A stretch of DNA of 64,000 nucleotides, taken from NCBI GenBank assembly GCA_002452745.1, contig DKFC01000035.1:1-64000 (forward strand), read 5' to 3'. The stretch's first letter is position 1; the number at the start of each line of letters is the position of its first letter. The position numbers and the translations under genes are program-made. The notes below the pieces were generated by a model. The model saw only the letters and a list, made by a program, of their open reading frames with translations. It was not told the origin of the DNA and made no database searches. This stretch comes from Firmicutes bacterium UBA6806 (GTDB taxonomy: Bacteria; Bacillota; Clostridia; Peptostreptococcales; Acidaminobacteraceae). Shown one piece after another: positions 57,421 through 64,000 of this stretch.

Positions 57421-58521
57421 ATGAAGAGAAATTCAATCATACTTTTGTGCATTTGCTTAGTCATTGTTTTGCGATTTGACCTTGTAACGGCACAAGTATC
57501 AAAATTGATAAAAGAAGATTTTAAAATTGTAAACGATGTTATATACAATCAAAATGTCGATTTCGAATACAGGGCAGTTGTAAAGGGCATTGGCGACGAA
57601 TACTGTGTTTTAGATCAGTCTAAACTGAAACTGCTGAACGGAGATGGCACGGCCATTTGGGAAAAGGAGGTCTCCACTCAAAACGTTCTCTATGAAACTG
57701 GGAAATCTAGTGTGGTCATGGTGGAAAAAAAATCAGGAGATATATTCATTATAGACCTCGATGGAAAGATTAGAGCGAGCAAGTTTGGGCTTGGTGCTGT
57801 TAAGGGTTTAAAGTATTTTGACGAACAGTATGTGGGGCTTTTAAAAACGGATGGAACACTGATTGTTCTGGACAATAAACTGGAGACCATCAGTCATACA
57901 GTTCTCCCCAAAGGTGAAATCATAGATTTTTCAATCAATATTGAACGTCAGGATATTGTGGCAGTTGTCTTAGACTTGAGCCGAAAGGACTTTAACACGA
58001 AACTTGTAATTGCCACCTTTAACGGAGAAATTATCAGTGGCAGCAATTTGTTTTCTGAGATTGCCTATGCACTATGGCTCACAAAGGACACCATTTATGT
58101 GCCGACAGATTCTCAACTCATGGTGTACGACTATGACTGCAATCTCCAATCCACTCAACCATTTGATAGAACTGTGGGGAAACTCCTCTATGATGAAAAG
58201 GGGCATAGATTCTATTTTAATGTTTTGAATGAGGCGGGGCAAATTGAAAACCCAAAGGCTGAAAACGCAATTTTAGTTTACAGCGAATCTGGAGAGGTAA
58301 TCGCCGAATACGATGCTGTGCTTAAGGACATCAGAGGAATGCAGATGATGGGCAATCGCCTGATGATCTATAATAAGGAAGAAGTGGCCTTTTTTAATGA
58401 GAAGGGCGACTTGGTGGATCGTTATAAAGGAGATGATGAAATCGTCGATGTGATTGTGGCAGATAGCGACCATTTTGGCATAGCCTATATCAACCATGTC
58501 AATATATATATGAGAAAATAG
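57421..58521 (+). CDS. Unknown exported protein, beta-propeller-like
   Basis: I do not recognise this 366-residue protein. An N-terminal hydrophobic segment (residues about 5-25) ends at VTAQ and could be a signal peptide or anchor. The rest is a run of short beta strands with regular Asp/Gly turns, as in propellers: LNGDGTAIWEKE, IIDLDGKIRA, VYSESGEVIAEYD and FNEKGDLVDRYKG. It precedes a CvpA-type membrane protein gene with 98 bp between. A role outside the membrane is likely. Confidence 0.65.
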   Translation: MKRNSIILLCICLVIVLRFDLVTAQVSKLIKEDFKIVNDVIYNQNVDFEYRAVVKGIGDEYCVLDQSKLKLLNGDGTAIWEKEVSTQNVLYETGKSSVVMVEKKSGDIFIIDLDGKIRASKFGLGAVKGLKYFDEQYVGLLKTDGTLIVLDNKLETISHTVLPKGEIIDFSINIERQDIVAVVLDLSRKDFNTKLVIATFNGEIISGSNLFSEIAYALWLTKDTIYVPTDSQLMVYDYDCNLQSTQPFDRTVGKLLYDEKGHRFYFNVLNEAGQIENPKAENAILVYSESGEVIAEYDAVLKDIRGMQMMGNRLMIYNKEEVAFFNEKGDLVDRYKGDDEIVDVIVADSDHFGIAYINHVNIYMRK

Positions 58522-58619
58522 TTCAGTTCGGAGTGTTTTTAACGAAATTCTAATGGAAGTGTGGTATGGTGTTCTAAAACTCGGGTTAATTTGAGAACCC
58601 ATGCATGCAGGAGGAAGAA

Positions 58620-59357
58620 ATGAACTGGACAGATGTCGTAGTATTGATTATCATCGGCGGTAATATGCTGTACGGGTTTAATAGAGGCTTTATAACCACG
58701 ATTATCGGCTTGGTAAAGTGGTTCGCTGGTATTATTTTGGCTAAGATGTTCTATGTGACGTTTACAGATTATGTGATACAAAATATTTATGACCCAACCA
58801 CTGCGATTCAAGAACATGTGAGGCAGTTTATCATGAATGTGCTGAAAATAGAGTCGGGTTCGGGTGCGTTAAATACACCGATGACGCAGGAACAAATCCA
58901 AATGGGAATACAGCAGCTCAAACTCCCTGAGTTTTACAGTCGAGGGTTGGCGCAAGTTCAGGGACAAACCACTTATACTGGCTTTGTGGATGGAATGGCT
59001 CAGCAGTTGACACATTTAATCGTATATGTTTTGGGATTTCTATTGTTATTGCTTTTAATCATGATGGTTTTAGGACTGGCGGAAGGACTTCTGAATCAGC
59101 TTGCAAAGCTTCCAATTCTAAAGGAATTCAACAAGAGTGGTGGACTGCTTGTGGGGGCAATCCTCGGACTTATTACCGTTTATTTTGTCATGATTTTACT
59201 AAACGTATTTGTGCCATTAAAATGGAGTCAAGAGGTTATAACGGCAATAGAGCAATCACAATTTGCCATTTATTTTTATAAATACAATGTACTTCAATAC
59301 TTTTTTATCAGTTTTTTTAACAACTTATATGAGGCGGGATTCTTTAAACTTTCATAA
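58620..59357 (+). CDS. CvpA-family membrane protein
   Basis: 245 residues with about four membrane segments. WTDVVVLIIIGGNMLYGFNR, then GFITTIIGLVKWFAGIILAK, matches the N-terminal CvpA motif, which has a short helix and glycine-rich segment. ATG 58620 follows GGAGGAAG; an ATG at 58605 would overlap that site. CvpA relatives are tied to colicin V production and envelope functions, but the role here is unknown. Confidence 0.8.
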   Translation: MNWTDVVVLIIIGGNMLYGFNRGFITTIIGLVKWFAGIILAKMFYVTFTDYVIQNIYDPTTAIQEHVRQFIMNVLKIESGSGALNTPMTQEQIQMGIQQLKLPEFYSRGLAQVQGQTTYTGFVDGMAQQLTHLIVYVLGFLLLLLLIMMVLGLAEGLLNQLAKLPILKEFNKSGGLLVGAILGLITVYFVMILLNVFVPLKWSQEVITAIEQSQFAIYFYKYNVLQYFFISFFNNLYEAGFFKLS

Positions 59358-59421
59358 AATGGGGTCAGAAGATTCAACGAAAGTTTTAAAATTCAGTTTC
59401 TCAGGGACTTAGGAGGTTGAA

Positions 59422-60018
59422 ATGGAACTTAAAATTGACGCGAGGGGACTTGCCTGTCCCAAACCCGTAATTGAAACCAAGAAGGCGCTTGAAGGGTTGA
59501 ATGAGGGCAATATCATTACAGTTGTGGACAATGTAATTGCCAGAGACAACGTCTCTAAGCTGGCGAAGAGTTTAATGCTGGACTATACAGTTACAGAGGC
59601 TGATGGAAACTTTGAAATCAGTATATTCAAGGGAGAGTATGCCGCACAGGCTGAAGATATGGTTCAGAAGAGACCAGATTTGGCAAATACGGTGATTTTG
59701 GTGGGCAGTGATGTCATGGGAACAGGTGATGATGTTTTGGGCGCTATTCTCATGAAAGGCTATTTCTATACGTTGACTGAGTACGAACCGTTCCCGAAGG
59801 CCATTTTATTTGTAAATTCAGGTGTCAGGCTTACGATTGAAGGGTCACCAGTACTTGAATACCTCAATAAGCTCATGGAAAACGGCACTGAAATTTTAAG
59901 CTGCGGCACTTGTCTAGACTTCTATCATTTAAAAGAACTGTTGGCAGTGGGTGGTATAACCAACATGTACACAATTGTGGAAACCATGCAGGAAGCCAAC
60001 AATACCATAAGGATTTAA
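59422..60018 (+). CDS. yedF: Sulfurtransferase-like selenium metabolism protein YedF
   Basis: 198 residues: an N-terminal TusA-like domain with the persulfide-site motif ACPKPVIETKKAL, and a C-terminal DsrE-like domain containing ILSCGTCLDF. In Clostridia this fused protein is common in organisms that use selenium. It begins the run yedF-DUF3343-DUF951. GGAGG precedes ATG. Its carrier role for S or Se is inferred from family knowledge. Confidence 0.88.
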   Translation: MELKIDARGLACPKPVIETKKALEGLNEGNIITVVDNVIARDNVSKLAKSLMLDYTVTEADGNFEISIFKGEYAAQAEDMVQKRPDLANTVILVGSDVMGTGDDVLGAILMKGYFYTLTEYEPFPKAILFVNSGVRLTIEGSPVLEYLNKLMENGTEILSCGTCLDFYHLKELLAVGGITNMYTIVETMQEANNTIRI

Positions 60019-60022
60019 TCAG

Positions 60023-60271
60023 ATGAAGCGTTTAATCGTGTTCGAATCGACACATAGAGCAATTAAGCTGGAGAGAATGCTCCTGAATCAAGTGGAAATG
60101 GATATGATTCCAACACCTAGGGCTATTGGCGCAAGTTGCGGGCTATCTATTCTGTTTGAAGAACAGGATGTGGAAAAGGTAAAGGCAATTTTAGAGGGGG
60201 AATCGCTGGAGGACATTAGGCTCTTTAGGTATGATTATAAAAATGCTGTAGAAATATCATGGGAGGAATAA
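60023..60271 (+). CDS. DUF3343 protein, putative Se/S carrier
   Basis: 82 residues that match the DUF3343 pattern: FESTHRAIKLERMLLN, then PTPRAIGASCGLSILF with a single Cys, which could carry sulfur or selenium. Genes of this family often sit beside yedF. It begins 4 bp after yedF, so the two are probably co-translated. The function of the family is not firmly shown. Confidence 0.82.
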   Translation: MKRLIVFESTHRAIKLERMLLNQVEMDMIPTPRAIGASCGLSILFEEQDVEKVKAILEGESLEDIRLFRYDYKNAVEISWEE

Positions 60272-60272
60272 C

Positions 60273-60488
60273 ATGCCATTAAAATTAGAGGCAGGGGATG
60301 AAATTGTCACCAAAAAAGAACATCCGTGTGGAAGCAATCGCTTCATCATAACCCGTGTGGGGATGGACTTTAGAATCAAGTGCGCAAAATGTGAAAAGGA
60401 AATTTGGATTCCCAGAGTAAAACTAGAAAAAAGAGTCAAGGAAATCTACAGAGAAGGCGTTAAAGTAGAGAAGGAAAACAAGGGTTGA
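60273..60488 (+). CDS. DUF951 family protein
   Basis: 71 residues, recognised by EAGDEIVTKKEHPCGSNRF, then RVGMDFRIKCAKCEKEIWIP, which holds a CxxC pair. The family is widespread in Firmicutes next to ychF or rpsF. A nucleic-acid-binding role is only suggested. Its stop codon lies within the -35 hexamer of the rpsF promoter. Confidence 0.85.
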   Translation: MPLKLEAGDEIVTKKEHPCGSNRFIITRVGMDFRIKCAKCEKEIWIPRVKLEKRVKEIYREGVKVEKENKG

Positions 60489-60513
60489 CAAAGGAAATTC
60501 TTAGTGATAAAAT
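60485..60513 (+). promoter_or_regulatory. Promoter of the rpsF-ssb-rpsR operon
   Basis: TTGACA (60485-60490) and TAAAAT (60508-60513) with 17-bp spacing; the -35 box contains the DUF951 stop codon. Confidence 0.85.
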
Positions 60514-60519
60514 ACTTCT

Positions 60520-60598
60520 GTTGTAGTTGCGACCATGACGGTCGTTACTTCTCTGTCCTTGAAAAAGGACCATTATGTCCATAGGGAGGTGTAGAAAA
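60520..60598 (+). promoter_or_regulatory. Possible S6:S18 autoregulatory leader of rpsF
   Basis: The 5' leader holds hairpins GCGACC/GGTCGT (60528-60545) and GTCCTT/AAGGAC (60555-60571) upstream of the rpsF ribosome binding site. An S6:S18-binding leader is known in this operon in many bacteria. I could not confirm the exact consensus bulge. Confidence 0.4.
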
Positions 60599-60599
60599 G

Positions 60600-60887
60600 A
60601 TGAGAAAGTACGAAACGCTTTTTATTTTAAGACCATCAATCGAAGAAGAAAAGAAAAATGAAGTTCTTGAAAAATTCAAAGGCATCATAGCTGCTGATGG
60701 CGAAGTTGAAAAAGTAGAAGAATGGGGTAACAGAAAGTTAGCTTACGAAATCGAAAAATTAAGAGAAGGATATTATGTCCTAATCAACTTCAAAGCGAAT
60801 TCTGAGCTTCCTAAAGAGCTTGAGAGAAACTTCAAAATTTCTGACGACGTAATCAGATACATCATCATTAATTTAGAAGAAAAATAA
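60600..60887 (+). CDS. rpsF: Ribosomal protein S6
   Basis: 95 residues of the small subunit, starting MRKYETLFILRPSIEEE and holding WGNRKLAYEIEKLREGYYV. Normal length. GGGAGGTG precedes ATG. First gene of the S6-SSB-S18 operon. Confidence 0.97.
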   Translation: MRKYETLFILRPSIEEEKKNEVLEKFKGIIAADGEVEKVEEWGNRKLAYEIEKLREGYYVLINFKANSELPKELERNFKISDDVIRYIIINLEEK

Positions 60888-60911
60888 TTTAGGAAGAACG
60901 GGGGCTCATTC

Positions 60912-61352
60912 ATGAATAGTGTAGTATTAATCGGACGTTTGGCGAGAGACCCAGAACTTAGATTCGTTCCTGGAAGCGGTATGGCAGTTGCAAACTTTAC
61001 GTTGGCAGTTGACAAGGGCCTGACCAGAGAAAAAAAACAGGAGTTTGAAAGCCAAGGAAGACCTACAGCTGATTTTATAAGAATCGTCGTGTGGGGAAAA
61101 CAGGCTGAAAACTGTTCTCAATATTTAGCAAAAGGCAAACTCGTCGCAATACAAGGATCTATCCAAACAGGGACTTATAAGTCTCAGGCAGGTGAAACAC
61201 GTTATACGACAGAGGTGTTGGCAAACAGAGTTGAATTCCTCGAATGGGGAGAAAAGACTCAGTCATCAGGTAGAAGCGATGATTTTAGCTTCGGAAATAC
61301 TAACTTCGACGACTATCAGGCGATTGAAGACGATGATGACGTTCCATTCTAA
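60912..61352 (+). CDS. ssb: Single-stranded DNA-binding protein
   Basis: 146 residues: an OB fold (MNSVVLIGRLARDPELRFVP, FIRIVVWGKQAENC) and a disordered tail ending in the acidic tip DDDDVPF, which contacts replication partners. The position between rpsF and rpsR is standard in Firmicutes. Confidence 0.97.
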   Translation: MNSVVLIGRLARDPELRFVPGSGMAVANFTLAVDKGLTREKKQEFESQGRPTADFIRIVVWGKQAENCSQYLAKGKLVAIQGSIQTGTYKSQAGETRYTTEVLANRVEFLEWGEKTQSSGRSDDFSFGNTNFDDYQAIEDDDDVPF

Positions 61353-61370
61353 TAGAAGGAGGGAAAAAAT

Positions 61371-61592
61371 ATGATTAAAAGACGTAGAAAAAGAAAAGGT
61401 TGTTCTTTTTGTCAAGATAAAATCGAATCAATAGATTACAAAGACACTAAAAAATTACAAAAGTATTTGACTGAAAGAGGCAAAATTTTGCCTAGAAGAG
61501 TTTCAGGAAACTGCGCTAAGCATCAAAGAATGGTTACTAGTGCTGTTAAAAGATCTAGAATCATCGCTTTATTGCCATTTGTAAATGATTAA
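61371..61592 (+). CDS. rpsR: Ribosomal protein S18
   Basis: 73 residues, basic: [20 protein letters not shown] and [20 protein letters not shown] match S18. The N-terminus has CSFCQDK, and with the Cys in NCAKHQ this could form a zinc site (the Cys-containing S18 form). GGAGG precedes ATG. Confidence 0.97.
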   Translation: MIKRRRKRKGCSFCQDKIESIDYKDTKKLQKYLTERGKILPRRVSGNCAKHQRMVTSAVKRSRIIALLPFVND

Positions 61593-61596
61593 GAAT

Positions 61597-61628
61597 TAAA
61601 GACACCGCCTAGGCGGTGTTTTTTTATT
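61597..61628 (+). terminator. Terminator of the rpsF operon
   Basis: ACACCGCCT / AGGCGGTGT stem followed by eight T residues. Confidence 0.9.
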
Positions 61629-61799
61629 GATGTCGATAGAGTAGTAATGACATTTATGAATCACTTTAACAGAAGGAAATCAGGCAAAATAAAGGTTTAG
61701 ATATCTGATGTTTTTTTATTTTTTGTAACAATTTCGCACGATTTAGCATAAATGTAGTATAATCAGATATGAAGAAAGTAAAGTGGGAGGACTATATAC

Positions 61800-62780
61800 T
61801 TGAAAACCACCAGACAAATTACAGAAGCGGGCCTATTTGCGGGAATCTTGGTCATATTCATCGTAGGCTCTTTTTATATACCATTAATCGGATCAGCACT
61901 GTACCTTTTAGCACCGCTTCCGCTGGTTCTCCTCAGTATCAGGAACACTAAAGTAAATGTTGTCGTTGCGGGCATTGTTGCAATGATTATTTCCAGCTTA
62001 CTTGTCTCGGCAACAGTGGGCGTGAGTATGGGACTTATGGCTCTTTTAATTGGACTTCCACTTGGACTTTCAATCAAAAGATTTGATACACCGCTTAAGG
62101 CAATTGGAATAGGCGTCCTCGGAGGTGTTATTGCCCTACTTGTTACACTGGGAGTCCTTACCTTGATTATGGGGGTATCCTTTGAAGACACACTTGACCA
62201 GATGTTTGAGACTTCAAAGAGCATGCAGACTGAGATGGATAAAATGGTTGAGAGCTATGCCAAGGTACTCTCTACTGAGCAGCAGGCTCAAATTAAGGCA
62301 AATTTAGAAGATCAGGCTAAAATCATGGATAATATGCTCACAGTGGTTAAGCTGATTATTCCAGCAGGACTTATACTCATGGCGTGTATGCTTTCAGCAC
62401 TGAATTACTTTGCAGCTATTCCAATCTTAAGACGCTTGAAAATAGCACATAGACCTTTGGGGGATTTTAGATATTTCACCTATCCCAAACACTTGGCCTA
62501 CGGCAGTGCGGCAATGCTATTAGGGGCATATCTATTGGGCACCTATGAAGTTGTGGACTTTGGAGCAGTAATGCTCAATTTCATATATCTATTTATGATT
62601 CTTTTTTATGTGCAGGGACTGGCAGTGGGGTATTTCTTTTTTAGGAAGTCATTGTCGAAGGGAGTAACCATAGCAATTTTAACGGTTCTGAGTCTCTTTG
62701 GACTCATGGCCTACATTTCTCTGATAGGATTTATGGATGTCATGATAGATGTGAGAAGACTACAACCTAAAAAGAGGTGA
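61800..62780 (+). CDS. yybS: YybS-type membrane protein (DUF2232)
   Basis: 326 residues with about eight membrane segments and a short polar loop near 140-190. The N-terminal TRQITEAGLFAGILVIF and the location just upstream of gdpP match YybS of Bacillus. TTG 61800 follows GGGAGGA. A TATAAT at 61758-61763 could serve it, but without a good -35. The function of YybS is unknown. Confidence 0.85.
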   Translation: MKTTRQITEAGLFAGILVIFIVGSFYIPLIGSALYLLAPLPLVLLSIRNTKVNVVVAGIVAMIISSLLVSATVGVSMGLMALLIGLPLGLSIKRFDTPLKAIGIGVLGGVIALLVTLGVLTLIMGVSFEDTLDQMFETSKSMQTEMDKMVESYAKVLSTEQQAQIKANLEDQAKIMDNMLTVVKLIIPAGLILMACMLSALNYFAAIPILRRLKIAHRPLGDFRYFTYPKHLAYGSAAMLLGAYLLGTYEVVDFGAVMLNFIYLFMILFYVQGLAVGYFFFRKSLSKGVTIAILTVLSLFGLMAYISLIGFMDVMIDVRRLQPKKR

Positions 62781-62785
62781 AATGA

Positions 62786-64000
62786 ATGGGGAATTCAAAG
62801 TTAAGCAATCCGTTTAAAGAACCGATGAACTTTTATTTGATTGTTATTGGCATTTTTGTTGCCGTTATTGCATATTACAACAAGCCACTTGGTATTTTAG
62901 GCATCGTGGTACTTCTTGCACTCTTGTTTTACAATTGGTATTCAGACCGGGCAAAGAGCAAAAAATGGCGAAAATACATTGATACGCTGTCCACCAGTAT
63001 TGACAGTGCCGCTCGATATGCAGTCTTTAATCTACCAGTTCCACTGGTTGTTGTGGACATTGAGGGAAAGATCAATTGGTATAATTCGAAATTTACCGAC
63101 ATGGTCTCTGAGAAGAGTGTCATCGGCAAAAATATAGACAAGCTCGTTAACTCTCTTTCCTTTGAGACGATTAAGACAGGCGAGATGATAGAAGACATTC
63201 GAGTCGGAGACAGATTTTACAGTGTCTATGCAAACATGGTGGCACTTGATGATGAAAACCCTCAAAACATGATTTTCATGCTCTATTGGTTTGACAATAC
63301 AGAACTCACCACCATGAATATGAAGTATGAAGATGAAAAACCTGTGGTGGCCTTAATTTATGTGGACAACTATGAAGATGTTATGAATGAGACAAAGGAA
63401 GAAAAAATCCCATTTGTGACGTCTGAAATTGAGAAAAAAATCAATTTGTGGGCCACTCGTATGAATGGGATGATCAAGCGCTATCAAAAGGATAAATACA
63501 TGGTCATCTTTGAATCCAAGTATCTTGAAAATCTCGAGGCAAAGAGATTTACGATTTTAGATGATATTCGCGAAATAGATGCAGGCAATAAGATACCGGC
63601 GACGCTCAGCATCGGGATTGGGGTCAACGGCAAAAATCCAAGTGCTTTGGAAGAAGATGCCTACGCCTGTCTTGAACTGGCTTTGGGGCGTGGTGGAGAT
63701 CAAGCTGTTATTCGAAAGAGAAATACATTTGAGTTTTATGGTGGAAAGACCAAGGCCGTGGAAAAGAGGAATAGAGTTAAGGCAAGGGTAATTGCGCATG
63801 GATTTAAAGCCATTATCGAAGAGAGCTCCAAAGTAATCATCATGGGACATCGCTCGCCTGACATGGACTCTTTCGGAGCGGCTGTGGGTGTTTACAGAAG
63901 CGTTTTAAATATGGGCAAGGAAACCTATATCATCTTAAATGAAGTGACTGATGCCATTATAAATGTGTATGAGACCTTTAAGGACAATGAGACCTATAAT
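62786..64000 (+). CDS. gdpP: Cyclic-di-AMP phosphodiesterase GdpP (YybT), N-terminal part
   Basis: The window ends inside this gene; 405 codons are seen. Two membrane segments (about 15-50) are followed by a PAS-like domain (about 75-150) and a degenerate GGDEF domain (about 170-300), then the start of the DHH domain, with MGHRSPDMDSFGAA (about 350-363) as its first metal motif. GdpP hydrolyses c-di-AMP and helps set cell-wall and potassium balance. ATG 62786 with AGAGGTGA upstream is chosen. The DHHA1 part lies outside the window. Confidence 0.93.
   Translation, partial: MGNSKLSNPFKEPMNFYLIVIGIFVAVIAYYNKPLGILGIVVLLALLFYNWYSDRAKSKKWRKYIDTLSTSIDSAARYAVFNLPVPLVVVDIEGKINWYNSKFTDMVSEKSVIGKNIDKLVNSLSFETIKTGEMIEDIRVGDRFYSVYANMVALDDENPQNMIFMLYWFDNTELTTMNMKYEDEKPVVALIYVDNYEDVMNETKEEKIPFVTSEIEKKINLWATRMNGMIKRYQKDKYMVIFESKYLENLEAKRFTILDDIREIDAGNKIPATLSIGIGVNGKNPSALEEDAYACLELALGRGGDQAVIRKRNTFEFYGGKTKAVEKRNRVKARVIAHGFKAIIEESSKVIIMGHRSPDMDSFGAAVGVYRSVLNMGKETYIILNEVTDAIINVYETFKDNETYN

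Overview
The window is a replication-origin region from a low-GC Gram-positive bacterium, most likely an anaerobic Clostridia-type Firmicute. The evidence is the gene order gyrA-gyrB-recF-yaaA-dnaN-dnaA / rpmH-rnpA-yidD-yidC-khpB-mnmE-mnmG-rsmG-parA-parB, a Bacillus-type long SRP RNA, AG-rich ribosome binding sites, AT-rich spacers, a GdpP/YybS pair and an S6-SSB-S18 operon. A placement near Fusibacter or Acidaminobacter is only a guess.

Layout. 1-1.7 kb: an unknown membrane protein facing gyrA, with a shared terminator. 1.8-10.3 kb (minus strand): gyrA, gyrB, recF, S4-domain protein, dnaN, dnaA. The origin is bipartite, as in Bacillus: one DnaA-box cluster lies between dnaA and rpmH, and a second lies between dnaA and dnaN with GC-rich, DnaA-trio and AT-rich elements in the order of an unwinding site. 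10.9-17.1 kb (plus strand): ribosomal protein L34, RNase P protein, membrane insertion and tRNA modification genes. 17.1-21.5 kb: parA-parB in unusually long AT-rich spacers with two parS sites and a decayed acetyltransferase gene. 21.5-26.9 kb: a lipid kinase, a regulator resembling sigma-54 activators without the sigma-54 contact motif, and a four-gene operon (two HTH/coiled-coil proteins, a coiled-coil protein, a membrane-anchored OmpA-like protein) that may tie DNA to the envelope. 26.9-28.8 kb: tRNA-Arg, a methyltransferase, tRNA adenosine deaminase, tRNA-Ser, SRP RNA. 28.9-33.8 kb: two HD-GYP-type sensors in tandem. 33.8-36.5 kb: dnaX-ybaB-recR.

36.6-48.6 kb is a sugar region: a ROK repressor, an unknown protein, D-lyxose (mannose) isomerase, a PfkB sugar kinase, a YesN/YesM two-component pair, a double ABC protein that has lost its ATPase motifs, and a ribose-type ABC transporter. 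48.7-54.4 kb is a compact Tad/Flp pilus locus, followed by a hybrid kinase whose phosphoacceptor histidine is replaced by arginine. 56.2-60.5 kb holds an RNA methyltransferase, an exported propeller-like protein, a CvpA-type protein and a YedF/DUF3343/DUF951 group. 60.6-64 kb holds rpsF-ssb-rpsR, yybS and the 5' part of gdpP, cut by the window edge.

A recurring theme is signalling or ATPase proteins that keep their fold but have lost catalytic residues: the AAA+ regulator, one HD-GYP protein, the double ABC protein, the ParA-like pilus protein and the hybrid kinase. All functional calls come from reading motifs by eye; no database search was run.
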